Shown here: positions 33,038-44,917 of the stretch, one piece after another
How positions within the stretch are numbered: position 1 is the stretch's first letter
How the letters are laid out: every line of letters begins with the position of its first letter
NCBI GenBank assembly: GCA_025201805.1
Contig: MU619246.1
Location: forward strand, 87,519-151,518
DNA from: Parasitella parasitica
Lineage: Eukaryota > Mucoromycota > Mucoromycetes > Mucorales > Mucoraceae
Direction: 5' to 3'
Length of the DNA: 64,000 nucleotides
The notes under the pieces: model-generated
Told to the model about the DNA's origin: nothing
Database searches by the model: none
The model's input: the letters and a program-made list of their open reading frames with translations, nothing else
Translations under genes and position numbers: made by a program

Positions 33038-34889
33038 TTATTTATTAGATTTGATATGCTTTACTGGACACACCAATGCTGATGATTCTGCATCATTATA
33101 ATGTGCAGACAAGCAAGAATCTACTTGGTCCTCCTCATCGATTCTGACAATTTTTCTTTTCACCATAAATGCTGCTAAACATGAACAACTTGCAACGGCA
33201 GAACACACAAAAAACGTGAGATTCGGCATCGTTAGAACCGACGAACTGTAAATAAAGTTGATTCCCAGGTGAGAAATAATCACTACTCAGTAATTCATAT
33301 CAATGCATGTGTAATTAGATACTGCATATTCCAAACAAAAAAAGAAAAAAAAAACTGGCCTAAAAAACTTACTTGCAATCGAATCCAAAATTGCGACAGC
33401 GCCCAAAAGTTCTCCCACTTGAGTTTGTTTCACACAAGTTGTCAATAGACCACGGATTGATGGTTGTGCCAACATGGAAACACTCTGTAACATGCCTGCT
33501 GCGGTAAATAAAACTACGCTGGAAGCTAATCCTGCTAATGCTAAACACACAGCATCCATCCCAATACCAATTCGCACCATCCAAATGTCAAATAATGTCG
33601 AGTTGTTTACTATTTTTTCTTGATCCGCAGGTGTAACGTGTGCTTTTGGACACTTCTTTTTGAATAGTCTGGAAAGTAACGGTAAAACACCAATCATCAT
33701 TGTTAGCTTCAATAATGATGTACATGTGTAGTATAAACTGCCTTCGTATGCAGTCCATTTAAATTTAAGCATAGCATATAATAAAGTGGGAGGACGTTTG
33801 ACAAGCGTTAAAAGAAATTCGGCGAGTGCAATGCAAGGTAAAGCATAGCGCGTCAAGTGGATAGGTGGTTCTCTAAAGAGAATTTGGAGTGCAGAGAATA
33901 TGTTGAGAGAGCTGCATACTCCAATTGCTTTTCTATTTGGTCTCGTTTCGTGCTGGTTCCTGTCCATGAACTGGTTTGACTCCGGCAATAGAAAGGTGGT
34001 GTACAAGACATTGATAACGTCAACTATGAATGCAATGTAGAAGACATGGACGACGCTGCCTGTATGTTTAAGAACTAAACTGCTAAAAAATGGACCAATT
34101 GCAGAACCAATGAACAAACTTGCCATTAATCTAGCGAATATGACAGTTCTAAAGGCACTCTGTTAGTAAATGTGACCAAAATAGATTGTACTTCCTCACC
34201 TAGAATCGGATGATGTACAATCGGCGATGTACGCCTGAACAGCAGCCATCAAAACACTCTCACCAGCCATCATACCACGAATTAATGGCCCCAAGAATAA
34301 TAGCACAATACCGATTGAGTCATAATATTTTGCTGTAAGTATATCGCAGGAGACGTATATCAAGCTTCCAATTGTTGATATACGCAAGATCAAAGAGCGA
34401 CCCTTACGATCAGATAGTCGTCCATAGAAACCAGCGCCTAATAAAGCTATCATAAAAAACACTTCAACAACTGCAATAATTCTAACATGCCTAACACTAC
34501 TATACTTGATGCGTATGTTAGAAACATAATAACAGCTTGAGCTTTGGAGACCATCTTCTGGACGGGTGGAATAGCACAGTCTTTGAAGGGTATAATAGTA
34601 TTATCAATGTCGTTCTGTGTTTTATAATATCTATAAAAATTAATGAGAATTCCATGTATTTCTAGTATCCATGTCTAGTTAATACATGTTACAAAACACT
34701 TCTGTGTAAAACTGTACATGAGGTGCAAACAGAGCTCTGCATTATTTTCGGTTAGAGTTTAGAATCTTGTTGCCAAAACACTTCTTACCCTCCCGAGAAT
34801 GCAACTAGAAACATGGGAAATATAGCATGCCATGAAGACGGCATCTCTTTTTTGGCTCTAGTCGCAACTAAAGGTGTACTTTCGTCCAT
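33038..34889 (-). CDS. MFS transporter (TetA/SLC46-like general substrate family)
   Basis: Polytopic membrane carrier. Exons on the minus strand: 34889-34789, 34630-34506, 34470-34200, 34157-33373, 33285-33038; 509 aa with about 12 predicted helices. Signatures: DCAIPPVQKMVSKAQ before helix 2, the loop 2-3 motif GRLSDRKGRSLIL, an RGMMAGESVLMAAVQAYIAD helix, and a second-half FARLMASLFIGSAIGP helix followed by a long polar central loop. Intron 2 is only 35 nt (34505-34471, GTATAG...TTGCAG) and is the weakest part of the model; it is needed to join LTYAS to VEVFFMIALLGAG. Cargo is unknown. The 3' end converges on cdt2 with 141 bp between. Confidence 0.8.
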
Positions 34890-36813
34890 TAATGCAAATT
34901 TTGTTGACAGTGCACGAAAGAGCACTGAATTATTGATACCTGATCAAGGGTGTACCGTATATTAAAGCGACTGTCTTTTCCTTAAACCACATTTGGCAAA
35001 AATCAATTCGTAAAGTTTAGGCACTTGACATCATGCAGCACTACATTATTTATATCATATACAATCACCTGCTGTGATCATTTTCAAGATCTGGCATAAC
35101 AGTATACTTTTGGTATCAAAAACACTTACTTTATAGAGCTATGTCATGTACTAGAATTGATATTGACGTGATATCATCTCCAGATAGATATTTTTTACAG
35201 CTTAAAAGCAAGAACATTAGCTTCGTGTGCCATTTTTTGATTGATTCTGATTATCAAAAGTGCCCTGAAAACACCAGAAATAGTATCCATTGGGAAAAAA
35301 CTATATTATATATGATTTTGGTGCAATTTGAGCATGATTTTTTTTTCGATGCAAAATGCCGGATTTTTTCAATTTTTTCCTTGTATCCACACATCCAAAA
35401 TCATCAAATGTGCATTATTCTCGATTTTGACCCCAAAAATGCAACTTTTTACTATAGCATATATTGGAGGAAAATGATCGCAAAAGACCATTCCTTGATC
35501 TGAAAGACTGGAAATGCGCTCTGATTAAGCAAAATATTGACTTTTCTCTCTTAATCTGTTTTTGAGGTTTTTCGGCAGATTTCCTTCCATAATCATACTG
35601 GGATTATGAAAATGAGACCATCGCGTAGAGCGCCCAAAAATACAGCTATTACCATAGATTGACAGCCGTGGTATGCATAGTATCAGAGGATGATATCTTA
35701 CCTCAAAGGAGTAACTTTGATTTCTTTTTGTCCAAATGGAGTTTCTGAAAGAAGTTTTCCTTCCTGATTTTGGACGCGTTTAATCTCCGCTATCAAAGGA
35801 AAAAATGATGTTCTATTGAAGAGGGCATTCGCTTTAAAAAGTCTTGGCTTACCTAATTCAAGACAAAAACTATTAAAGCCTTGTATATATTAATGATGTG
35901 TTTCTTGTCTTTCCTATGGTAGTACTTGCATGTCTGTACCTGGCTTAACAATCTCACGCTCCGATTTTGAAAAATACTTTTCCGAAAAAAGTCAGAAAAG
36001 TCGTTACCTTCATCTGATTTCAACTCAAAGAGAATAAAGACTTGCTCTAAGCTATGCAAATATGTAATCAAAAGGTGCCTTATAGTCTTATGCATTACTT
36101 TGAATCACGTTTCTTTGTGTTTGAAATCGCTAAGCACTGTTTTCTTACAGTTTTTGTCTTTTTTTCTGACAATAACACACTGAAGTTTGCGTAAAAAAAA
36201 AAAAAAAAAAAAAAAAAATCAGGCGTCTAAAATCTACGTCCCTGGCTTTGCAAAGACATACACTTTCGAGCCATTCCAATATTTATGGAAGAGACGGCAC
36301 AGGTCTGACTAGCTGCTCTACTGTGCAACTGGATATACAGAATCTAACTTGGTACTTGTCTGACAAGAGACCTTTTACACTAGAAGACGCCAGATCAACT
36401 GAAGGTATAACAAAGTGCCAGAGAATAAAGGAAACAATCTGCCATCAGAATAACACACCCATTCATAAAAAATTATCTGTATAGAAATTTATGAAGTCCC
36501 AAGGACATAAATGTGTTTATCTGCAACCTTGCTCTCCGTTCCTGAAGCCAATTAAGGTTTTTGATCCAAAGTCAACAGACACACTTTATATGAAGCTAGC
36601 AGTATTTTTGTCTTAAGATTTTTAGCCTACGAGAGAGGTGGTTTGGAGCCTGTATATTGGCAGATTTGAATAAAATACGTGGCGTCCCAATCTTTTATGT
36701 ATACAGTAGATTTGAATATAAAGAGAGAAAAGAGTTGGGTAATAAACATCCCATAGAGGAAAAACAAGTAAGAAAGTGCATGATATATATAGAATATGGT
36801 AGACAAAATAAAT
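34890..36813. other. AT-rich, possibly element-derived spacer with a poly(A) run
   Basis: 1.9 kb. Short frames at 35141-35503 (+), 35853-36095 (-) and 36248-36484 (+) are open but unrecognisable. A 26-base poly(A) run at 36193-36218 follows T-rich sequence, as at the 3' end of a retro-inserted copy. After it, 36219-36484 is less AT-rich than its surroundings. I see no intact gene. Confidence 0.4.
36193..36218. repeat. 26-base poly(A) tract
   Basis: Uninterrupted A run, flanked on the left by AAGTTTGCGT and on the right by TCAGGCGTC. It may be the tail of a decayed retroelement, but no coding remnant was identified before it. Confidence 0.9.
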
Positions 36814-39800
36814 CTAAACATGGTATCTGAATGGAGAGAGATCAAATGCTGCTGCGTGGTCATGAACGTTGCTTAGTCGTACAGAAGAACCATCTATTGT
36901 GCTTTGTCGACTTTGAATAGAATCCAAGGTAATAATAGGCTCCTTCTTCTCAGCTTTATGACGGGCAGCAGGGCTAAGATCTGTGGATGGTTTAGGAATA
37001 CCCATTTCATCTGCCTTTGTTATAGCTAAATTAACACGCAGGGCTAGTCTATATTCAAAATCGTATTTGCTAAATTTGAGAGCGGATTCCCAGAAAGATC
37101 GGCTGCGAGTTTTGTTGTCCATTCCCCAAGCCGTAACACCAGCTTCCCAGTAAGCAAATGGGACAATCCATTTATCCACTTCAATTTCGTCCTTGTGATC
37201 AATGATCCAATTTAAATGGATAATGGACTCTTTGAATCTGCCCAATGCGTTGAATAGGGACACCTTGATAAGCAACAGAGCACCACGTTGATCAAAATAC
37301 TTGGGTACCGGAGTCTCCGGTATCAATTCTTTGGTGCGAATGCCAAATTCAGTCTTTTCTGCTTCGATGATAGCATCCAAGGCTCGGTCCACATGGGATA
37401 ATGACGCTTCAAGCAATTCAGTATCCATAAAGTCAAATCCAGCAAATAAGCATAGATATTCCAACGCGCAGAGTGACATATCCATATCTTGATAGCCGAA
37501 TTCCTGAAACGCAGTGACCTTGCGCAGTGCATATTTTTCTATGAGAGAAGTGCTGTGTGTCTTGGAGCCAGCCAGCTCGGGTACTTGAGCAAATGCGAGA
37601 ATTGCTTCAGTACGTTGGCCTATCATATCTAAACAAGCACCTGTCAAATAACGGAATATAGCAGGTGACCAATATTTTTCCTTGTAAAGCATATCGAATA
37701 CTTTGGCAGCCTCTTCCCAATTGTGTTCCATCATGTAATTGAAGCCAATTTCATAGTTGCATGCGTGCAAAACTTCAACTTCCGCCCATTCGTTCTTGCT
37801 GATTTCGATCGCATATGTGAAGGATTGGGTTGAAAGTGTTATGTTACGAGCAAGTCGGGATGTGCGGCCAGCAAAATAAAGAAAGAAAGCGGAATTAGGG
37901 TATGTTCTTTGAGCATCAAGCAATGTCTAGTGTTATAAAGCTGTTTAGTTCTAATTTTTCAAGCCGTTTTTAATACATTTCTTACCTCAATGGCTGGTTG
38001 AGTATATTCATTGGATAATACCTGAGGGCATAAAGAAGTGAGGACAGTGTAGTATGCCAATAACCTGGTGAATCAGACTGTAAATATAGTTTAAAAGAAT
38101 AAATGAGCGTTGGATGACTTACATAAGAGACGCCATTGGAGAACGAACCCTTCTTTCTTCCACGCACAATTTGAGCAACGCAAAGCCGAGATGTTTGTCT
38201 GCCTTCCAACCAAAAGCAGATACAATCCGAAGCACTTTTTGGGGCAGAGTGGACAACACGAGATGCACAGCACCAATACTATAATTAACTGCAAGTCAAT
38301 GCCACCATCTCTATGTCTATGATCACTGCTTACCCAAACTGAATACCGGATATTGTGTCTCTATCCACAAACTCATGGTAAACTTGGCCCATACGCTTAT
38401 ATTCTTGCCACACCAGACTATAACTTGCATAGGCTATTAGGATATAAAAGGTTAGTCTCGGTCATTGTCCGTATTGCATTTTGCTGTCTGTTAAGTACCT
38501 CGTCGTAAATTCATGCCACATTTGATATATCCCATCACATTTTCCTGAAGTAGCTGTAGAATCGCTATCTGAAGGCAGCATTCAGCTTTAGCTACGTGAG
38601 CACGCAACACGCCATTGGGGACAAATGTAACACCATCCCGCTGGATCGATTTCATTGTGGCTGGTTTAGGGCTCGCCGGTAAACCAGCTGATCCACGCGC
38701 AAATTTGATGTAGTTGTAGTAGGAGCTCATTGCTTGATAGACTGAATTACCAACCGATTTATTAGTTGCCGCATCAATTTGCGCATTAGCGATACTGTAG
38801 GTTGTGGTCAAAACATCGATGGCATTGCTGGTCATGGATTCGTCTGTTGTCTATATCGAGTGTCAGTATGTTACATTACACGGACAGGACGTAAATAAAC
38901 ACGCAGCGTAGAGGAGGGAGAAAATTTGCATACCATAATCGCTGTTATTGACATTAGATTGGTACCATTGCTGAGAAAAAAAAATTACAATAAGCTTACC
39001 TTTTAAAAATGCCATCGAGCCGAGGCCTAATGCGTGCAGCGGGTCACTGTAGAATACAAATTTTTCGTTAGGATATGTATGCAATGACTCTAGCGCAAAA
39101 GTCTCACGTTTCAGCTTTTTTTTCAAACAGCTGTTTTGCCTTCATGAATCGATTATTGAACAAATGACGAATAGCACGAAGCACTGGCTCATCTATCACG
39201 TATGTAAGCAGGCTAGTACACAGAGAAGCCTTTGCTGCATTGATAAACTAACCTTCTCTTTCTTGCTGTCTTGGAGATAGCGTGTTGGCCTTGATGTCCT
39301 TTATATCAATCTTGTTGAGTGCAATTAAATTGGCACTGCAAGTCTCGATATCAGCCATGTCTTCACTTGGGCGCCCTCCAAACTCAAAGGTCTGTCCCTG
39401 AGGCGCAACGCCTGGCGTAGGAGGGACGATATCATCATCCACTGTTGCGGACTCCACCACTGTAGTCAGCTTCTCTTCTTCTTGGCTGACATTAGTCGAA
39501 GTGGTTGATGTTGCAATAGAATAGCCGTCGTCCACACTGGACCTACCGATGCTGTGAAGCTCCTCGTCTTCGGCTTCTTCCTCTTTTTGGTCTTGTTTCT
39601 TGTCTTCTTTTGCAAGCTGTGCCTTTTCACGATTTTGTTTAACAGTGGACTGAAGTGCGCTAATTACCAAACCCAATTCCTTGGAATCATTTCCCCCTTC
39701 ATCGTCGCTAGTGTTTGTAGACGATTGCTCTCTGTCATAGTCATCCTGTTTGGTCTCCTCCTGCTTCTCCCCATCCACTTGTTCTTTTACTGCTTTTGCC

Positions 39801-39976
39801 CCTTTATCTTGTTCTAGCTGTTGCTCCTTAATAACAGCAACAGCGGACTCGGGTTTTGAAACATCCAGGTCTTCCACTTGGGTTTCCTTTGCAACAACAG
39901 CTTCCTCCTCATTTGTAGCTTGAACTTGAGCAATCATGGAGAGATCAGACTTATCTTTAGTGGAATCGATGGTCAT
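36814..39976 (-). CDS. Iml2/TTC39-family TPR protein, apparent one-base frameshift in exon 2
   Basis: TTC39/Iml2 proteins are TPR-like repeat proteins; yeast Iml2 is a mitochondrial outer membrane/cytosolic protein linked to inclusion-body clearance. Exons on the minus strand: 39976-39253, 39192-39000, 38843-38499, 38433-38334, 38278-38123, 38064-37986, 37926-36814. Family marks are AIRHLFNNRFMKAKQLF, SDPLHALGLGSMAFLK, IGAVHLVLSTLPQKVLRIVS, RSPMASLMLLAYYTVLTS and TYPNSAFFLYFAGR. The exon total is 2710 nt, one too many: an A8 run (T at 39116-39123) switches the frame between QLFE and KKLKRETFALE; with seven bases the product would be about 902 aa. The first 240 residues are acidic and disordered. 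Error in the assembly is the simplest reason; a broken allele is the alternative. Confidence 0.82.
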
Positions 39977-42900
39977 TGTTATGAAAGTAGCAAGGAAAGA
40001 GAAAAGAAGGGATTAAATCTTAGTTGTGATATTACTTTGAACTTAAAAAGCGGCTTTAGAGGTTTGGATTGGTCCAGTTAATTTGAAGAAATCAATATTG
40101 TGCAACAGATCACGGAAGCTGCAGTAGATGTGGTATGAACCGCCATATGTAGTTGCATTCTAGCTATATTGCGCATATATCAAGTTTGGATCCTTGTATG
40201 CGATTTCCAGACAACAGCTTTTAGCACTACGAAAATACACTGGACATTGTATTAGAATCACGTTTTGAAGCAGCTTTATACGTGTGAACAAAAAGCAAAT
40301 ATTAGAGTGGCTCAAAAGAAAATAATTTGTACTACTTGATATCTTGGTCGAAGACCAGTTGAGCGAGAAAAGCCAAAGTCTAATAATGTCAATGTAACAT
40401 GAAAATTAATAAGGATGCATGATTTAACAGCACAGTTTCGATAATTTTTTTGTCGATGCTTTGTAAACTCTCTTCTTGTCAGCTACTATGAATGATATTT
40501 TGGTATTCATTACATTTTTACTATGCACTTTGAGACATCACGCTGGATATTATACATCTGAAGGTATTAAATGTTGAGCGCACGAAATAAGCAAGAGGTT
40601 TTTATATAAAAAATTGTATGAATTACCAATATAAAGTGTGTCTCAGTTGAGATATTTCATTTGAATGAGAAGAGTGAGCTATTGATAGCACGAAATCTGG
40701 TCTTGTTTTGATCTTCTTCTTGGAGTCAATTGGCCGATTATAACGGCTCAAACATGAATTTCAATAAGTTGTCGTATTTTAGCTGCTTTGCCATATTAAA
40801 CAACTTTCTAGGAGTTTCTTTTTTTGGGCAAAGCATTAACAAGAGTTACTTCTACAAAAAGCTTCATTATCCCATGACAAAGCCTTGATGATGATCTGCC
40901 CTTTCAGGTTCCGCTCAGGAACCACCATGGCCAAAGACATGAAAACTGTTAATGTGAAAATATATGTCACTTGCACATTCTACATTAATCACATATATAA
41001 TATTCACATCAAATCTTATAAAAAGTTACAGATGTAAAATTATACAGAATATATGTGTTCTTATAAAGTTGACTCAAGATGCAAGAAGCCTACTCAATTC
41101 CCTCTCCCATAGTTTAACATTACCTTTGAGTAGAGAAGAAAAGAGTAATAGAATTCGTCTGCAATAGAGAAGCTGGCGTTGGTTCAAAAGCCTAGGGTTG
41201 CCAAAGATATGGTGCAAAATGGTTGAAACGGCTTCGATCATACAAGAATATAGTACGTATTACCAATGAGCACAATACATCTCAATTATGCAGCTGTTGT
41301 TTTGAGAAGTTATTTCAGCCAAGATGTTCAAAGCAGAAGATTGCAAAAGGGGCTTTACAATGTGTTAACCCAGCTTGTATGTTTGTCAAAGCTGGAAGGG
41401 CAATCAAATCCCGAGACGCGTTAGCGCCATTATCAATAGGTCTCTCGAGTCTCTCGTACAGCTTATTGGGGAGTAACAATCCCACACTTCCCACAATATA
41501 AAATCAGTCGCTTCGACACTGAAAAATTCAAGGATATTTCAGTAGCCTTCGTAAAAGAAGAGAAAGACAGACAGTAGCGTTACTATTAGAAGTAAGTATT
41601 TTCCAAGCAAACATAATTGATTTGTGGTGCCTTATTTGTTAACATATTTTTTTTTTGCCACGGTGAACGCCTTTGGTCTAATTTCAGCTTCTTCCCGTTT
41701 CGACTTCAAGGATTCTTTGTAACGTCAGGAAAAAAAAGGGGGTCAGAGACGTTATAAGTACTACGGATGAATGAAGTATCTAAAACGTTCAAACCTGTAA
41801 GCCAGTTTTTTTTATTTTTTTTTTCGCATTATTAATTTCCTACAGCATACTGTTCCATCAAATCTGTAGCATCATGTTGGTAGAGTTTTTGAAAAAAGGA
41901 ATAATGAAAATTTAATGCAGTGCATTTAGGCAGAATGTATTAGCACCTGCTTCTGTCACAGTAAATTTAGAGCAAGTATATGTATGCCCAGAACATTTAT
42001 AATTATACTTTTGCTTGTGAAATCTTCATTTCATTGTACTCCAAACAAAGAATCAATATTTGGGTATATTCTGTGTCTACATTTAGACTGAGTCAAATAG
42101 TGTATGGTACCGTATGTGCTGCTCATCTGCGTAGATGCACGTATAGACTACTTGCCACCTCAATGTTCTGATTGTCAAAATTTTCATTTAGCTTTTAAGA
42201 TGCACATGTGTATCACCCGCACCTGTAGCTTCGGCTCAACTTGTAAGCTTAAATTGTTGAGTCTCCAAGTCTGGAGACCCAAGCCATCAAAGCCCCCTCC
42301 CCCTTGTAGGCATATCTGCAGCAATTCAATTAGTCTATTCGAAACACTCAGGGGCACAAAAGCTAATAAAGACAGCAAGATTAACATGTGCAAGAAGAGA
42401 AAAGATTTGCCAGATCGTCAAATATTGGTTGACCTGCAGTTCTATCTTTTTCATGTGAATATGGAGAAAAACGAGTATTTCGGGATATGTATAAATTTGT
42501 ATCTACGCTAGTTCGTGGATCTAGTTGATCAAGTTCTGATATAGTAGCACTAAATATCGTAAATGTCGAAGCTTTCATCATGATGACAGAAACGTAGTAC
42601 AAGTTGGTGGCGTTTTCTTTATTATTGTTGATTTTACAGTTCTAGATTCACTCTGGCGTATGTAATTGCATTGGCCCGTTTGTATTATATAAGTCGGGTC
42701 CAGTGAATTGAAAAATAAAGGGCTCTGAGTCTTTTGTTTACAGTATGACAAGAAATTGTTGAGATTTACATTACATGGTGGAACTTGATACACAAATCAA
42801 CATTGAAACTGTACAATTAAATTTACACAACTTGAAAGTTTTTTTTCTTTATATATTATAATGGGAAAGTTAAAGAAACAGAATAATATATAGATGAAAC

Positions 42901-43065
42901 ATATAGATTGATTGAATGGATTTGAAGTGTACAAACATGACGAATAAATAAAAATTATGTAATAAAAAAGTAGTATGTATAAAAAAAAACGTAAGTGTAG
43001 TAAATTTAAATTGATTAACGATTGTAAAAGGAAGGGAAAGTAATGGGTATAATAATGAATAAGAC
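39977..43065. other. Intergenic, 3.1 kb, with a TnpB/Fanzor-like relic
   Basis: AT-rich spacer. The only recognised content is the pseudogene at 41180-41577. A plus frame at 42104-42511 contains several cysteines (QCSDCQNFH) but no family is evident. Tracts of T and A near 41646 and 41807 and AT-rich 3' flank of the next minus-strand gene complete the region. Confidence 0.5.
41180..41577 (+). pseudogene. C-terminal relic of a TnpB/Fanzor-like (OrfB zinc-ribbon) element protein
   Basis: Reads GAKWLKRLRSYKNIVRITNE then HNTSQLCSCCFEKLFQPRC and KGALQCVNPAC, followed by SRDALAPLSIGLSSLSYSLL. The NE..TSQ.C..C...C....C arrangement before an SRD.LA.L.IG helix is the C-terminal zinc-ribbon plus third RuvC segment of TnpB/Fanzor-type nucleases as seen in Mucorales element proteins; RuvC-III aspartate would be the D in SRDAL. 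The frame stops at 41499, but the neighbouring frame continues PQYKISRFDTEKFKDISVAF and ends at TAG 41575, so a one-base shift is present. Upstream there is a TAG in frame and no N-terminal part, hence a truncated, inactive copy. Family call is from memory of motif layout. Confidence 0.55.
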
Positions 43066-43857
43066 TTATGAAACGATAATCATTTGCTTTTGATTATAGT
43101 ATTTTTCGAAACGGGATGTAGGGTTTTTGGAATATTGGCAGTACCAGACTGGATTTCCGTCATGATGATGATTTTGTAATTCTTGTTGTTGCTGCTGTGT
43201 TTGGTTCGTTTTGTTAAAGAACTTGAAAATGCGTTTCAGCCAAGGTTTCTTGGTATTACTATCGTTATATTGTTGAGGCGCATCGTTATCTTCAGCGATC
43301 TCCAATGATGAAACAGAAGATGAATCAAATGAGGAGCCAGAAGTAGACCTGCGTAAAAATCTGTACCTGGCAAACCTGTTTGCCTTTACAAAACTATCCA
43401 ATCGAGCAGGCAGAGATCTTCTTTCCCGATGATGTGAAAATAATGAAATACTGTAATTACTGCTGCCACGCATGTTTGGGGCTGTCGCAGTAGATTGAGG
43501 TCTCTTGAGTCGGGGCATTAACAGCGGCGACGGAGGAACGCTTGACGAGGAGGAATCAGCCCGAGATGTGCCTGAATAGGTGGTAGTCGCATACCCAGAA
43601 GATTTTTGATATTGCATTTGCTCGGCTGTTGGGAGAAACATAGAGTCATTGTGATATGGGAATGGTAAAAGCCGAGGAGATGCAACCACAACATCGTTAT
43701 TTTTCTGTTGAGGTAACATCAATCGAGGTGGTGTTGATTGGCAGCGTTCTCTGTGTGTTGTTATTTCTTTGCAATAACGCTCCAGCATTTCGTTGTTGTT
43801 GGAAGACAGACTGAGCAAATGTTTTTCTGTCAATGGAAGAGCAGCAGGTTGATTCAT
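43066..43857 (-). CDS. Hypothetical 263-residue basic, low-complexity protein
   Basis: Intronless frame starting MNQPAALPLTEKHLLSL. It has an N-terminal helix around MLERYCKEITTHRER, a central Ser/Pro/Arg-rich region (SSVPPSPLLMPRLKRPQ), a basic stretch with FVKANRFARYRFLRRSTS, and TKKPWLKRIFKFFNK, an amphipathic basic-hydrophobic motif of membrane-binding type. Near the end a poly-Gln run precedes a His-rich patch and an aromatic tail (NPVWYCQYSKN). Codon use and frame length support real coding, and the ATG lies just downstream of a TATA-like TTTTTATACAAG (coding strand orientation, about 43914-43925). No homologue recognised; probably lineage specific. Confidence 0.6.
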   Translation of the reverse strand: MNQPAALPLTEKHLLSLSSNNNEMLERYCKEITTHRERCQSTPPRLMLPQQKNNDVVVASPRLLPFPYHNDSMFLPTAEQMQYQKSSGYATTTYSGTSRADSSSSSVPPSPLLMPRLKRPQSTATAPNMRGSSNYSISLFSHHRERRSLPARLDSFVKANRFARYRFLRRSTSGSSFDSSSVSSLEIAEDNDAPQQYNDSNTKKPWLKRIFKFFNKTNQTQQQQQELQNHHHDGNPVWYCQYSKNPTSRFEKYYNQKQMIIVS

Positions 43858-44917
43858 TCTATGACTTTTACAATTGTATTGAATTGAGAGAGAAATACAA
43901 AATTTGAAATGGATCCCTTTTTATACAAGAAAATCAGATAAACTTCGTGTGTCCCCTTCTCTGGTGTACATTACATTACATGTACAGGATTAGGAGAGTG
44001 TGATGGAATTACCTAAAAAGTCAAATATAAAAATCTTGAAAAAGTTTAAACTAAAAGGAACCGGGAGATAAGCCTTCAAACAACAGAGTAACAGGGAGAA
44101 ACCGAAAGAGGGGGGGAGGGGACCCTTCACTATAAGTAACTCCCAAAAAGAACAATTTAAAATGTATAATGCGTATACAACAGTTACATGGATAGCACAT
44201 GTAACTATTGCTTTTACAAAAGGAGAGGCAGATAACAAGTTGCAATGTCAATTAATCAAAAATGATCGATTCTACTCCACATCTCGATTTTTACGTATGT
44301 GATAAACTCCTTCTTGTCCCCTTTTAACAAAATGCAAGCTTGCTATTTTGTTCTGTTTGGCGATTGTTCCAGACTCCTTCAGTCTTCGTGTGTAAATTAA
44401 TTCAATCATCACCATCATCATGAGCATACCATTATTATTCCGATTTATTTAATTGCAAAATATTGATTAAGGAATGAACAATTCTCACTCGCATTCATGA
44501 TATACATTGCATAGAGACAATATATCAGCTTGCTTTATACAATTAAATTAGGTCTGTGCGTGTCTCAACATGGAGAGAGAGGGAAAAAAAAAGCTATGAT
44601 AAGACATTGTTTAGGTCGTTCAATGTGTAAAGTATTCTTGGCATTTGTGATGCCTACACCATGAGATTGCTCTTTGGCTATAGGAGATGAACCGAGAAAA
44701 AATCAAGGGGCATAAGATTCACGCCGAAAGGGAGCTTCCTTGATACTTTCTTCCACAACAAATAAACTTCGGATTATCCACACAAGGCAATTCCATCTTT
44801 ATCGTCATAATGATATTATATAATCTCTTTGACACATGCGCACATCATAAATTATCATACCAACCGTCTTTTATCCGATCTCTATGGCAACAAATTGTAG
44901 ATCAAAGTTTATTCCAA
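43858..44917. other. Intergenic, about 1.06 kb
   Basis: Promoter of the basic hypothetical protein on the left, 3' flank of tma16 on the right. A G-rich AGAGGGGGGGAGGGGAC patch lies near 44106 and a CATCACCATCATCATGAG tract near 44408. No coding signal. Confidence 0.5.

Noticed and set aside
35141-35503. 120-codon plus-strand frame in the poly(A)-ended AT-rich block
   Set aside because: Composition is dominated by Phe/Ile/Tyr as expected from AT-rich DNA; no motif, so not called a gene.
39193-39252. In-frame TAG and an 18-nt GT...AG segment at the end of Iml2 exon 1
   Set aside because: A normal 60-nt intron (GTTAGT...GTGATAG, 39252-39193) removes both and joins QQERE to DEPVLRAIRH in frame.
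42104-42511. Cysteine-containing 135-codon plus-strand frame
   Set aside because: The cysteines do not form a regular finger, there is no homologue I know, and the flanks have no splice or start context; likely chance.
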